Assembly: GCA_029204225.1 (NCBI GenBank)
Contig: CM055098.1
Location: 49,913,063 to 49,977,062 of the forward strand
Direction: 5' to 3'
DNA length: 64,000 nt
DNA from: Diphasiastrum complanatum
Taxonomy: Eukaryota; Streptophyta; Lycopodiopsida; Lycopodiales; Lycopodiaceae
The position numbers and the translations under genes are program-made. Shown one piece after another: positions 31,471-43,201 of the stretch. Position 1 is the stretch's first letter; every line of letters begins with the position of its first letter. Below the pieces are notes generated by a model. It worked only from the letters and a program-made list of their open reading frames with translations, did not search any database and was not told the DNA's origin.

Positions 31471-33785
31471 ACAACAAGAACAGCAACAAAACAATATAAA
31501 ATCAACTGACCCGTAGGGAAGCCACTTGACGGCTTCCACATTACCAAAAGATTATCCAGACCCAAAAGTGGAGTTTTTGCGAGAAGAAGAACATACAGAA
31601 AGTCTATTAGCAGTTCAAATCCCCGAAAAGGAGCAATCCCTACAGGGACTTGAAGTATTTTTTGACCTCCTGCAAGCTCATCTCACCATGCCATTCCATA
31701 GCGTGATAAAATCCTTCACTAGGATCCAACGTTATATCCATCGTAGTTTTCAGCTGCCTACTATTCCTGATGAACAACGGAAAACAAAAGACATTCTTGA
31801 AATTCCCTAGATTCCTATGAATCTGCTGAATATAGGTGTTGCTAAGGGGACTAGCATCACCCTGCCCTTGTCCTATAAAGACTATCTCGCAGTATCTGCT
31901 ATCCTTGATAGCGGATCAGGCATCAATATAATGGCTTTGTCATTGGCAAAATCATGGGGCTTCCATACCCTCGATCAACCACGATATAAACTTTGCATGG
32001 CTGATCAAAGAGTTATAGACCCTACTGGTCATTTATCAAATATTGAAGTTTGAATAGCAGGTGTCAAATTTGTGATCGATTGTGTCATCTTATATTTACC
32101 AGAAGATGCCAATACTTGTAAACTCCTTCTTGGTACACCCTGGCTCCAGATGGCAGGTGTTGTCCAAGATTGGAAGCATAGCCAAATCACCTTTGGCAAT
32201 CACGATAAATGAGTCATTGTTGACTCAATCGGCCATGTCAAGCCTGCTAAAGTTTATGATGATTGGTCATCAACAACATATGACGACTCAGATAGTGTCT
32301 CGATCCAACCACACGGCCACTATACAAGATCCACAGACATAATCAATTGGGGTCAAGCACTAGCCACTATGGACTGTGCTGATTCCAATCGATGTCGTAT
32401 CGAAACTGCTGCAAAAAATGTGGATATTCTCCCATCTTCTACAGACATTGACACACCCATCATCCCACTTATGATGATTGACCCGATTCATATAGCTTGG
32501 TGCCCAGGAGAACCTAGCGTCTCTACCGCCCATGTTTCGGAAGAAGGTATTCTTTCCATGGATGATGTAGAAATGACGAATGAACATGTCCTCCTATATC
32601 TAGATGCCCAACCTTATCCGCCAAAAGCAATTCCTCAGGGGATCAAGTCACCAAGGTCGTTGGCTCACGTCCAACTGACATCCAAAGTACCCAACACACA
32701 AACATACAGGCCCAAACCCAGAGTATATACATGGGATGTGTATCCAGACGAAGTCTGCCATAAAATCGATGAAGACATGATAAGTGAGGTAACAACACCA
32801 CCCACTCACAACCCTCAAAACCCTCGGTTACAAAAAAATAAACTTATTGATTCAAAATTAATCAAGCGTAAAATACAAATGCATGAGTCGACAAAGCTTT
32901 GTCTAAGGAGAAAGAAACCAAACAATCCGACCAAGCTTCCACCTCAAATAATGCCTCAACTCAGATGATTCCAAAAGTCTCCAAAAACTTTGTGGAACCA
33001 CCTTTTGATCTTCCACAGAAGTTCAAAAATTTCATGCTGGATGACGTTGTTATCCAGCTACCACAAACACACCGGGAACCTACACGAAGTTCCAACTCCT
33101 TTGAAGGACTAGCTAAAACAATTCCGCTAAACCTTAAAGATCCTGACGAGGAGATAGAACGAATAGTCCATGTTGGTGCACATCTATCATCAGCCCAACT
33201 TTCTGATATGGAAACTTTACTTCGCAAATACAGGGATGTATTTGCATGGAATTATACAGAAATGAAAGGAATCCCACCTGAAATAGTGGTCCATACGATT
33301 CCTTTAGAAGACAATGCTAAGCCTATTAGGGCTAAACCTTATAAATCTAACCCTGTCTATTGTGAGCGGATCGATGAAGATATTAAGAAGTTGCTGGATG
33401 CTGGCTTCATTTATGAAGTTCAACATACTGATTGGGTATCACCCACTGTGGTTGTCCCCAAAAAGAACGACAAACTTCGTATCTGTGTCGATCTTAAAGA
33501 CCTTAATGCGGTTACAAAGAAAGACCATTTTCCCTTACCTTTAACGACCCAAATCTTAGAGGAAATGGCAAGACCTGAAGCTTTCAGCTTCTTGGATAAA
33601 TTCAGCGGTTATGTTCTTGTTCAAATAGCCCCTGAAGATAAACATAAAATGGCCTTTGCCACAGAGAACGAGGTTTATGCTTATAACGTCATGCCTTTTG
33701 GCTTATGCAACGCCCCTTCAACTTTTCAGAGGGTCATGCAATTGGCCTTCCAAGACCTATTACATTGGATTGTGGAAAACATACC
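31471..33785 (+). pseudogene. Gypsy D protease and partial reverse transcriptase
   Basis: Protease: YLAVSAILDSGSGINIMALS (catalytic Asp in LDSGSG) and LLLGTPWLQMAGVVQDWKHS (the usual LLLGxPWL motif). A long linker follows, then a frameshift near 32900 and the RT: LRKYRDVFAWNYTEMKGIPP, TDWVSPTVVVPKKNDKLRIC, VDLKDLNAVTKKDHFPLPLT, FSFLDKFSGY and FGLCNAPSTFQRVMQLAFQD. The RT is cut before the YxDD box: at about 33765 it jumps to integrase sequence. The rest of RT, RNase H and the integrase zinc finger are missing. Stops near 31508, 31808, 32051 and 32210. Confidence 0.9.
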
Positions 33786-34620
33786 CAAGCCCGTTACATC
33801 CTCATAGCCACAGATTACGCCGCTAAGTGGGTTGAGGCTCGAGCAACGAAGGACGCCAACACAAAACTGTCGCGCGTTTTCTTTACGAAAATATTATTAC
33901 ACATTTTGGCTGTCCTATAGAGCTAGCTAGTTAGTGATCGCGGCACACATTTTTTAAATGCTGTCATTGATAATTTACTACGCCATTACCTTGTCGTTCA
34001 CAGAAAGAGTACACCACCGTACTATCCTAGATGTAATGGCCAGGCCGAATCAACTAACAAGACGATATGTAAAATCTTGACAAAGATAGTTGAAACCAAT
34101 CACTCTGATTGGGAAACAAAACTTTTTTCAACTATCTGGGCTTACCGCACCACCCCGAAGAAAGCCACTGGGTGGGTTACCCCTTTCCGCTTAGTATATG
34201 GTCAAGAGGCGGTAACGCCCGTAGAATTCTTAGTCCCTTCGATAAGAGTCATGGAAGATTTTTCTAAAGATCTATGTGAAAAAGTTACAATTGAGCAACA
34301 AGTCAAAAACAGGCTATTTACGTTAGCCCAGTTATGCGAGACAAGACTTATATCTTACCACGCACAACTGGTTAACAAACGATGCCAAAAGGCCTGGCAT
34401 GACCGTCATTTACGAAATAAAGATCTACACTTAGGTGGCCAGGTGCTTCTTTACACATCAAAGAAGCATCCTGGCAAATTGAAATTCCGAAGTGAGGGAC
34501 CATATGTTATTAATAAAATCTTTCCTAATGGTGCAGTCCAGTTGCAAACACTTGACGGAATACTCCTCGACACTGTCTCAACGGTGGTCGTCTATGGCAA
34601 TATTACAAGGAGTTGTTTTT
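33786..34620 (+). pseudogene. Gypsy D integrase
   Basis: Core: ARYILIATDYAAKWVEARAT (first Asp), LVSDRGTHFLNAVIDNLL (second Asp) and YYPRCNGQAESTNKTICKIL (catalytic Glu). All three DDE residues are present. Two stops (near 33918 and 33924) lie before the second Asp. Then WETKLFSTIWAYRTTPKKAT and TPFRLVYGQEAVTPVEFL. The C-terminal domain HPGKLKFRSEGPYVINKIFP, NGAVQLQTLDG is the same type as at 5386-5582. The last 15 or so residues are altered by a frame break, and a T-rich stretch (34640-34760) follows. Confidence 0.9.
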
Positions 34621-34764
34621 TGTTGACCCAATTTAACGTCTTTTCCCTAATATGTATTTTACACTTTTTATTCTTTTTATTTTCTTTTATTTTCTTATTT
34701 TTTTGTTTATTATTTTCGTTTTGCATGTCTATTTTTAACCTTGCTTCTTATTTATATACAATAT

Positions 34765-36768
34765 TATAAGAACGGTTTCTAACTGGTGACAGATCTCTAG
34801 GTATCTCGCTACTTATAACTGGATCTGAAAATGTCACTTTCTTAACTTGTCTAGTTTCTTCGTCTAAAAGCTTCTTAGATTTTGAACTAATATCAACATC
34901 ATAATATTTTCCATTAGACTTATCAAGACTTAATTATTTATTACTAGGAATTTTTACTAACTGTTATGCGAACTTTGCTTTTTCTATCGCAGTTTTCGCA
35001 GTTTTCGCAATTTTTGCCTTAGTTTTCTTCTTACCTTTAAGTGTTAAAGAATCTTTACTACTTCTTGTAGTTACTTTATTTATTTTTTCCTCTAAATCTG
35101 GCCATTGATGCTCTTGATCTAATAATTCAGCCTCTACTTCTATCCTCTGAACTATCATATCAGTGTTAGTCTTAGATGGCCGAAGGTCATCTAGGTGAGT
35201 TTACAAACCTTGGTTTAGACTATGGCTGTTGTAGCTGAGGACATTCAGCTGTGACATGCCCTTCGCCTTTACAGTTAGCACAGAGCGGCACATATCCTGC
35301 TGATCTCTTGGGTTCAGGACAATCAGGCGAATAGTGACCCGGGGCTCCACAATTGTAGCATGAACCCCTTACTCTGGTCGGTGGAGTGGAATCTCATGTT
35401 TCGTCCCTTCGCAAAATAGTGTACTGTTGACCAGTACATTGTTTCGGTATCATAGTTTTTTGGTTAGTAGGAGTTGCAGTATAAGCTGTCTCCTCATGAT
35501 TATTAATCGGACAGAGGAATAGTTCCTCTTCTAAATAATCAGTCTGTAAACTGGGATAGTTGGTCTTAGAATGACCTTCCTTCCCACAAGCGGTACACCA
35601 AACATTGGCGTTAGGTTTCACTTTCTTTCGCTTGGCTTTAACATCAGATATCTGAACTTTCAAGTCACTCATTTCTCTTGTTAACAGCTCAACACTTTTT
35701 CTTAATGGATCCATCTTTTCGGATTTCTCATTCTTTTCTTTCTATTTGAATTGGATTTCCTATAAGAAGATTCTTCTTCTGATGAAGAAGAATAAGATGA
35801 ATACTCAGAGGATTCTTCGCCATCCACTGAATCAGATTCTGATTCAAACTCAGTAGATCTTTCAGATTCTTCTGCTCGTTTATATTTGTGCTTTTTACTA
35901 CTTTTTCTTTCATTTCTCCGTCTGCGAGAAATTCAAGAAGTTTCGTAATTCTCAGCAGCGGCAATAACAATATCGATCCATTTTCTAAGACAAACCACCC
36001 AAGAACCATTCATTTTGCATAGGAACTGGATACTGGACTCCTAACTTTCCTATTAAATTCTTAACCCTACGAGTATATTTTCTAAGTGATTCCTTTGGCT
36101 TTTTCTCAACAGAGTTAAGCCGAGCCAACAATCTAGTGGAATATCCTATCTCCCTAAACTATTTAAGGAATGCTGCTTTTAAAGCGTTCCAAGTATTAAC
36201 TGTTTCCGGTACTAATTGACTGTACCAAATCCTAGCCTGCTTCTGCAGAAGACCTGGCAAAATTCTAACTTTATCCTCATCTGTATGCTCTTTATTTGCT
36301 ATGGTAATGGATTCAAATTGCGATAAATAACTATCCGCATCTTCAGAAGATGATCCCTTAAAGAAATTGTATTTGATTTTTGTAGATGTGGGTGATTTTT
36401 GTAGATGTGGGTGGCGCTGGATTAGCCATATTAATAGATGGTGGTGAACTAGATGAACTTGGAGGATCTGAATCTAAACTTCGCTCAGACAAAGATTCTA
36501 AACTTAGTTCGAAAGTAGAATCAGAAAAATTTGATTCAGGTGAATCTGTAGAACTTGGTGTTTCAACGAATCTTTTCTCAAATGAATCTACAAATGCTGT
36601 AGTAGCATGTAGAAGATCATTAAACGCTTCAGGTGTTAATCTTGCTCTAACTGGTGAATTTTGCAAATTTTGCAAATACAAATCTCTAGACTTCCTATAT
36701 GCTTCTAAACGTTGTGCATGCTCTAAACGCTTCTGTTCAATAGTTGCTTGAGAGTACATTCTTGGCAT
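34765..36768 (-). pseudogene. Gypsy E gag with three zinc knuckles
   Basis: From right to left: MPRMYSQATIEQKRLEHAQR at 36768, a Ser-rich linker (SLESLSERSLDSD), the capsid-like domain in shifted frames (LVQ/WYSQ-type readings near 36230, SLRKYTRRVKNLIGKL near 36090-36050), then MDPLRKSVELLTREMSDLKV. Knuckles: CTACGKEGHSKTNY (35580s; last Cys now Tyr), CYNCGAPGHYSPDC and CANCKGEGHVTAEC (35360-35260). A Lys-rich region (LKGKKKTKAKIAK) and FSDPVISSEIPRDLSPVRNR end at 34765. The layout equals gypsy F. Several stops. The element is cut at 34765, next to gypsy D. Confidence 0.85.
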
Positions 36769-36833
36769 GCATTACATGAGAAAGATTCGTAGATGTAATA
36801 CACTCAAAAATATTGCAAAAGGTGAAATTCATC

Positions 36834-36851
36834 TCCCCGGCAACGGCGCCA
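36834..36851 (-). other. Primer-binding site of gypsy E
   Basis: TCCCCGGCAACGGCGCCA on the plus strand, a perfect reverse complement of the Athila/Tat-type site. Gag starts about 65 bp inside it. Confidence 0.93.
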
Positions 36852-36856
36852 AATTA

Positions 36857-37148
36857 TGTAGTGGCCTAGTCGTTATAGATTTCCACAAAAATGATGAATT
36901 ATGTAGTATAAAAGGTTTTATCGTTCCCCAAGAGAGAGATCACCGGACTTATAGGAACGATCACCGGCCTCAATGTCGTTTACGAACCGTTAAATGTCGG
37001 TTCTGGACTTCTATTGCGTCTCTTTAGAATGTTGCAACTTCTACTTAAAATATGAATTTATAAAGTGCGAAATAGGCCTTTACATGTATTTAGGCACTAT
37101 AGCACATTTTACGTACATGGAAATTGAAAATTTTTACAATATATGACA
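36857..37148 (-). repeat. 5' LTR of gypsy E (partial or short)
   Basis: The LTR end (TGTAGTGGCC on the plus strand) is 5 bp from the primer site. A possible start (TGTCATATATTG on the minus strand) lies at 37148. GATCACCGGACTTATAGGAAC and the repeat of GATCACCGG at 36950-36976 are notable. The outer boundary is uncertain since copia G follows at about 37187. Confidence 0.55.
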
Positions 37149-37186
37149 TAACTCGGATAATGTGAAATCATAAGTCTCCATAGTGC

Positions 37187-39234
37187 TTAACTAGGATCTT
37201 GCATAAATTGACTAACAACACCAACAACATAAGAAATATTAGGTCGTGTGTGTCTCAAATAAATCAAACTACCCACCAATTGTCTATCCAAATAAGCATC
37301 CACTTTTTCAGATTCATCATATGTAGCAAGCTTCATGTTGACATCCATAGGTGTACTCAAGGGCTTACAGTCCTGCATATTGAACTTATAAAGCAAATCT
37401 CATGCATATTTGCTTTGTGTAAGAAAGACCATGTCTTCTTTTTGCCATACTTCAATGCCAAGACAATAGTGCATCAATCCTAGATCACTCATATCAAAAG
37501 CATTGGGAAGATTTGATTTAATTTCATTAATTAACCTCTCATTACTTCCTGTAATAATCAAATCATCCACGTACAACACAATGAACACTATATCTGAATC
37601 TTGCCTTAGAATGTAAAGATTAGGATCAACATCGCTCTTTACCATTCCCCTTCGCTTGAAATGCTCATCAATGCAAGAGTACCATGCTCGTGGTGCTTGC
37701 TTCAATCCATATATGGCTTTGTTGAGTTTACAAACCAAATGATCTCTTCTTGGCTCAACAAACCCTTGAGGTTGCTCTAAATATACCTCTTCATCCAATG
37801 CTCTATTAAGAAAAGCAGATTTGATGTCCATTTGCTGGATTTTCCAACCATAGAAAGCAGAAATTGCAATGATAGAACGAATAGTTACCATTTTGGCTAC
37901 AGGTGCAAAGGTCTCCTCAAAGTCTATACCTTCCTGCTGCTCAAAACCTCTTGCAACCAATCGTGCCTTGTACTTGTTGAGTTGCCCATCCGCTGGCATA
38001 CTTCGTCTTGTAGATCCACTTACATGTGATAGGTGTCTTACCATCAGGTAGCTCAACCAAGTCCCACGTTTTGTTCTTCGATACAACCTCCATTTCTGTT
38101 TCCATAGTTGCACGCCACTCCTTGTGTTCCTTTGCTGCACTGAAAGTTTTAGGTTCTTGAGCCGTTAAGATGGATCCCATTAGGGCTAGATTCATCTCTA
38201 ATATTGTAGGAGGTTTTCAATTTCTACTTGATCTTCTAAGCTCTCCCTGCTCACTACTTTCAGGAGTATCTCCCTTCTTTGCACCATCTGTGACTGATAA
38301 GTACCATTCAGGTACTCTCTTGGGAATTTCAGCATCAGACTTGCCTTTGTCCAATGGATTTTCTATATCAAAATCCACTTCCTTCTTGACCTGTACTTTC
38401 GTTCCCTCATCAAAAGGTTCAGTGATTACTTCAGATTGTTCACCCTGGCCCATCTCATCAAATGTAGCATCTCTAGAATCTACAAGCTTCTGTGCATTTG
38501 TGTCATACATCCTGTATGCCACGGCCTTCTCATCATATCCAAGGAAAATACACTTGATAGCTTTTGCGTCCAATTTCCCTTCGTTTCTCATCCGGAATAT
38601 GAGCATAAGCATCACAACCAAATACTCTCAAATGAGAAATATTAGGTTTCTTTCCAGTAACAGCTTCATGAGGTGTCTTACCTTCCACGGATTTTGTAGG
38701 CCACCGATTCAGGATGTGCGTAGCTGTGCTACAAGCTTCTGCCCAAAAGGTGTTTGGCAGACCCTTGATTTTGAGCATCGCCCTGGCCATCTCAACAATA
38801 GATCTGTTCTTTTGTTCTGCAACTCCATTTTGCTATGGTGAATAAGGTGTTGTAGTCTGCCTCTTGATCCCTTGATCTTTGCAGAAATCAATAAATTTTG
38901 TCAAAAAATACTCACCACCTCCATCAGATCTCAAAGTTTTGATGCAACATCCTGTTTGCTTTTCAACTAATGCCTTGAATTCCTTGAACTTAGCAAAAGC
39001 ATCTGATTTCTTGCTTATGAAATAAATCCAAATGCATCTGCTATAATCATCAATGCAGGTGATAAAGTAATAGTAGCCACTAAGAGATCTAGTCTGCATA
39101 GGTCCACATAGATCATTGTGGGCAAGATCTAGGATGCCACTGGCTCTCCTTGTTCCACTTTTGGGAAACCTCTCTCTGTGTTGTTTTCCCAAAATGCAAC
39201 CTTCACAAATTTTTCCTTCAAAAGGAATATCAGG
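37187..39234 (-). pseudogene. Copia G integrase and reverse transcriptase
   Basis: From right to left: ICEGCILGKQHRERFPKS (zinc Cys), LDLAHNDLCGPMQTRSLSGY (first Asp), KTLRSDGGGEYF (second Asp), NGVAEQKNRSIVEMARAM (catalytic Glu, after a TAG replacing Gln), LRVFGCDAYAHIPDEKR and IKCIFLGYDEKAVAYRMYD. RT: CKWIYKTKY, ARLVARGFEQQEGIDFEETF, MDIKSAFLNRALDEEVYLEQ, FIVLYVDDLIITGS (catalytic box) and FDMSDLGLMHYCLGIEV. It ends with LVGSLIYLRHTRPNISYVVG at 37187; RNase H is lost. The right end is cut exactly at the start of the copia H LTR. A distinct copia lineage from M. Confidence 0.93.
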
Positions 39235-39971
39235 TGTGAAGAATTGAAAAAGATTATCTATGTTAGATATAGGGGTCTTATGTTTTTTACATCAAGCATC
39301 TAGGTGTAGGATGTTGATAGGAATAAATTTGGCATAGATGGCAAATTATGCATTTCCACTTGTAATGCCACTATTGAGCCAAAATAGAGTAAGAGGCTAA
39401 ACACTTGCTAATTAGAGTGTAGACAAGTGTAAAGTTTTTGTTTGATGAATTCCAAGAGGTCCAATAGGATATAGAGGTGGAACCTTGTGAGGTCCAATAG
39501 GAAATTGAGGTGTGCTTGAATATAGTCCAATAGAATTAAGAGGTGCATAGATCAATGATCCAATAGGATCAAGAGGTGACAAAATGTGGTCCAATCATAG
39601 TTAAGCATAGTGGTAGCTCGTGGACCTACTAGTATCATTGTACTCCTCATTTTGAAATCAATTGATTTGGTGATTTCATGGATTTTGTGAGTTTTTGGAT
39701 TTCTAGCTTTCTCTCTCTACTCGAGAGCTCTTGATGCATTTTCTCTCTCTACCCGAGGAGAGCAGCTTGTTTTTACTTAGATTATTTTTTGAATACTTCC
39801 CACACGTGTGAGTGAGAGTTGGAAGTGATTGAATGCATGTAGTAGTGTGTTTTTGCCATAGGATTCAAGGTTGATCTTGAATCTCAATCTAGTCTTGATC
39901 TCGGTGCATCTACACACCTTAGGAGATCACAAGTACATGTAGTGGACAGTCCACACATGTGAAAATCAACA
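39235..39971 (+). repeat. 5' LTR of copia H
   Basis: It starts TGTGAAGAATTG and ends AAAATCAACA, followed directly by a primer site. The start was fixed by similarity to the copia I LTR (reverse of 61657-62353): AAAAAGATTATCTATG and TTTTTTACATCAAGCATCT. It contains CACACGTGTG at 39801, CACACATGTG at about 39953 and two CTCTCTCTAC-CGAG stretches. It interrupts copia G at the integrase zinc domain. Confidence 0.88.
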
Positions 39972-39984
39972 TGGTATCAGAGCC
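39972..39984 (+). other. Primer-binding site of copia H
   Basis: TGGTATCAGAGCC directly after the LTR, a perfect initiator-Met tRNA complement. Confidence 0.95.
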
Positions 39985-40725
39985 TACCTAAGGTTACCAT
40001 GCATTTTGATCCATCTAAGTGAAAATTTTTTATCAATCTTGAGCTAGAAATTGTCAAGGCCCATTTTCCTAGCTATCTTGTTCAATCTTGGATCAAAAGA
40101 GATCAAAAGGACATTGATTGGGTCTGCCCTGGTATTGTACGGAATCAGGTGCTCAGACACGTGTGAGGAACATCCAATTTCAGTTTGGAAGTTCTCTCTC
40201 ATGTTTGATCCATTTATCTTGTTTGATAGCTTGTTTTGAAGTTATTTTTGTCTAGTTTCTGTTGCAATCAGTTTCATTCCATTTGGTTGAGCCAATCAAA
40301 AGTTATAAGCTTTTGAAGAGGGTTTGGTAGGGAACCTAGACCTGGGTGGACACATTTGGTTTGGTCAAGAGATTGCTTGGTTGATCCAAAATCACAGTTG
40401 TATGCTTGCCAATCTCATCTATATGTGATCTAGGCACTGTTTTGAGATCTTAGCCATTTTGTTTCATGCAATATCATTGTATTTGAGTCAAATTTGGTTT
40501 CTTAGTGTATTTCACACGTTCTAAGAGTGTTGGATCCTAACTTTTCCTATACTCCATCATTTGATGTGAAATAGATCTTGTTTTAGAGAGATTTGTGTAG
40601 CTAGTGAGAATCAATTCACAAATTGTTGTAAGATCTTTCATAGGAGGAGATAGTACTCAATTATTGGATCCTATTGAAAGTGTGTAACAACATTCATTGT
40701 TTATCATTTGAGTTTTCTTCACTTC
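39985..40725 (+). other. Copia H leader
   Basis: Non-coding leader between the primer site and the Gag start. It contains GACACGTGTGAGG at 40157 and is similar in plan to the copia I leader (reverse of 60897-61641). Confidence 0.6.
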
Positions 40726-41246
40726 AAATGTCTTCAATGGGTTCATTCTTGTTGGAACCAAGTGAAAGATTGACCACTTCAAATTATTCAATTTGGAAAA
40801 TGAGGATGGAGTCCATCTTGATCCTTCAAGACGTGATGGACATAGTTCTTGGCCTTGAAGAAGAACCACAAGTTCTTCAAGAGGTTAAAAAATACAAAAA
40901 GAGAGCTAGGATGGCTCTCCACTACATTAAGATGAATGTCTCTAATGAGATATTGAGGGAGATAGGTACTTGTACAACAGCCAAAGAGGCTTGGGATTGT
41001 CTCAAGACTATCTATGAGGCTAAGAATACCTCTAGGCTTCTCACTCTTAGGAATCAAATCTATCAAAGTAGCCAAAAGAGTGATGAGAGTGCATCTAGTT
41101 ATATTTTGGGAGTAAAAGATATTCATAGAGAGCTTGCTTGTATTGGTGATTCCATCAATCAAAATGAGCTAGTTCAAGTCATTCTCAATGGCTTGAGAAG
41201 TGAATTTGATAATCTTGTCCAATCCTATGCCATTAAGGAGGAACAT
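40726..41246 (+). pseudogene. Copia H gag, N-terminal part
   Basis: The ATG at 40726 or 40735 opens MSSMGSFLLEPSERLTTSNY and the Gag core SIWKMRMESILILQDVMDIV, WDCLKTIYEAKNTSRLLTLR and LVQVILNGLRSEFDNLVQSY, closely matching copia I (60021-60896) and copia M residues 1-170. The frame is open until AIKEE at about 41245, where the next 380 bp are in the opposite orientation. Confidence 0.9.
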
Positions 41247-41628
41247 CACTTGCAATAGTGTCTTCCTTCTCATTGGTAATATTGGCTTGCTTGAGTTGAT
41301 TTTTCTTTTTGAAGCAATTGGTGGCATAATGACCTTTCTTGCCACAATAAAAGCACTTGATCTTCTTCTTCTTCTTGAGCTTGGATGATGAAGCATTAGA
41401 GGAATCATCTTCCTCCTCATCTTTGTCTTTGGATTTGACTTTGTCCTTGCTTGAGGATTGTTGTTGTTGGTTCTTGCTCCTCTCTTTGTGCTTATCCTTG
41501 GCAAAAAGAGCTTTGCCATCATTATGAGTGAGAGAAAGCTTGTCCATCCTCAAGAGCTTATACTCTTGTCTTGATTCTTCTGAAATTAGCACACTTTGGA
41601 GAGCCTTCAAACTTGGTAGAGAGGGATC
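41247..41628 (-). pseudogene. Inverted C-terminal gag segment of copia H
   Basis: On the minus strand this segment reads LPSLKALQSVLISEESRQEY, LTHNDGKALFAKDKHKERSK, a Lys/Asp/Ser-rich linker, the zinc knuckle CFYCGKKGHYATNC and KKKNQLKQANITNEKEDTIA. In copia I and M the same part follows the Gag core on the same strand, so here it has been flipped in place. The frame is open within the flipped piece. The inversion destroys Gag function but leaves both flanks readable. Confidence 0.92.
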
Positions 41629-42841
41629 TCTTATGGTCTCTAGTTTCTCATCTACTCCTTTCAAGAAGGACGGCCTATGGTATATTGATAGTGGAGCCTC
41701 TTCACATATGTGTAGCTCCAAGGACTCTTTCTCTTCTATTGCACCTTATGATGGAGTGAAGAAATCAATATACACTGCAAATGATTTTGAATGTCCTATT
41801 GAAGGCGTAGGGAACATTCCCTTGAAGCTTGCATCCTCTAAAGTTCTTTCTCTCTCTAGAGTTCTTTATGTACCTAAGCTTACCAAGAATCTTATTAGTG
41901 TTGGCCAATTGCTTGATAATGGCCTTGATGTAAAATTCAATGTTGATACTTGCACTATCTAGAAGAATGATGAGATACTTGCATTAGGATCTAGATTTGG
42001 TGGCATCTATAAACTAGATCCAAATGAGTATGTGAATGCTTGTAATGTTGCTCTTGTGAACAAGCTCTCTATGGAGGAATTATGGCATAGGAGGTTGGGA
42101 CATCCCAACTACAAATCCATGCTCTCTATGATCAAAGAATCCAAAGCTATTGGCTTGCCAAAGTCATTCTCCAAGAAGATCAAGCCTTGTGAGGCTTGTG
42201 CTATTGCTAAATCTCACAAAAAGCCATTTACAAGATCTTCTATCAAAAGCAAGCATCCTTTGGAGTTAATCCACTCGGATGTGCATTTCTCATCAACTAC
42301 AAGCAAGGGAGGAGCCACTTGTTTTGTTACTTTCATTGATGATTACACAAGATTCACTTGGATATATCTTCTTGCTTCAAAATCTATGGTGTTTGATCAT
42401 TTCCTTATTTTCAAAGCGTATGTAGAGAAGCAATTCTCATTCAAGATTAAAGCTCTTAGAAGTGATGGAGGTGGTGAATATATCTCCAATAAATTTCAAG
42501 ACTTTTGTGAGCTTGAAGGCATTAAAAGAGAGTTTTCTTGTGCCTACTCTCCATCTCAAAATGGAGTGGCCGAGAGAAAGAATAGATCTCTATGTGAATG
42601 TGCAAAATCTATGAGAATTGAGGCATCTTTGCCCAAAGATTTTTGGGGAGAAGCCATTAATTGTGCAAATTATCTTTGCAATAGGCTCCCACATATAGCT
42701 CTTGGAGGAAAGTCACCATATGAAATCTTATTTTTGAAGAAGCCTAAGGTTGATCACCTTAGAGTTTTTGGATGCTTATGCTTTGTCCATATTCCCTTGG
42801 AAACAAGGAAGAAGGAAGATCCTATGGAGTTTACAAGATAG
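41629..42841 (+). pseudogene. Copia H protease and integrase
   Basis: Plus-strand coding resumes with SLMVSSFSSTPFKKDGLWYI, then protease DSGASSHMCSSKDSF and LTKNLISVGQLLDNGLDVKF. A TAG at 41960 follows. Integrase: ELWHRRLGHPNYKSMLSMIK, CEACAIAKSHKKPF, LIHSDVHFSSTTSKGGATCF (first Asp), LRSDGGGEYI (second Asp), NGVAERKNRSLCECAKSMRI (Glu), LPKDFWGEAINCANYLCNRL and HLRVFGCLCFVHIPLETRKK. Apart from the TAG the frame is open, so decay is recent. It stops at EDPMEFTR (42841), where the copia J LTR begins; RT and RNase H are lost. Confidence 0.93.
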
Positions 42842-43201
42842 CTAAACGTTGAATCACATGACTATTTAACGCTAATCAACTACTTAGTTAGTCTCCGTCG
42901 TTGCTACTCGTTTTAGCTGGGCGTGAAGCCCGTTGAGCTGCCAGCTGGCAGTGCAAAAGATTTTTCTTCGTCTGATTCATTATCTCATGTTTGCTTTTAT
43001 TCTTTTCATTTCTTTTCGTAGTTTTCGTTTTGCATCCCTTTTGCGGTTTGTGATCCTGGAGGTGTGTTTGCGATTCGCGATTGATTTGCAAATCGTTCGT
43101 GCTTCGAGTCAAAGACACGTTGACTGTCGCAAATTGTTCTTGTTCGACCTTCGTGTCTTGTTCATGCTGCGACAAAGTTGCAGGAGTTCACCATTCTGAC
43201 A
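42842..43201 (-). repeat. Partial 3' LTR of copia J
   Basis: Read on the minus strand it starts TGTCAGAATGGTGAACTCC, directly after a purine tract (TTCAAGAGGGAG, 43202-43213). Its far end is cut where copia H stops. GC-richer than its neighbours (many CG dinucleotides, e.g. GCGATTCGCGATTG at 43070), which suggests less methylation-driven decay or a younger insertion. Confidence 0.7.

Noticed and set aside
34620-34769. Hydrophobic C-terminal extension of the gypsy D integrase frame (possible membrane segment)
   Set aside because: It is a translation of T-rich non-coding DNA after a frame break, not a real membrane or envelope-like domain.
38170-38841. A 223-codon open frame on the plus strand
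   Set aside because: It is antisense to the copia G integrase/RT coding and has no domain of its own.
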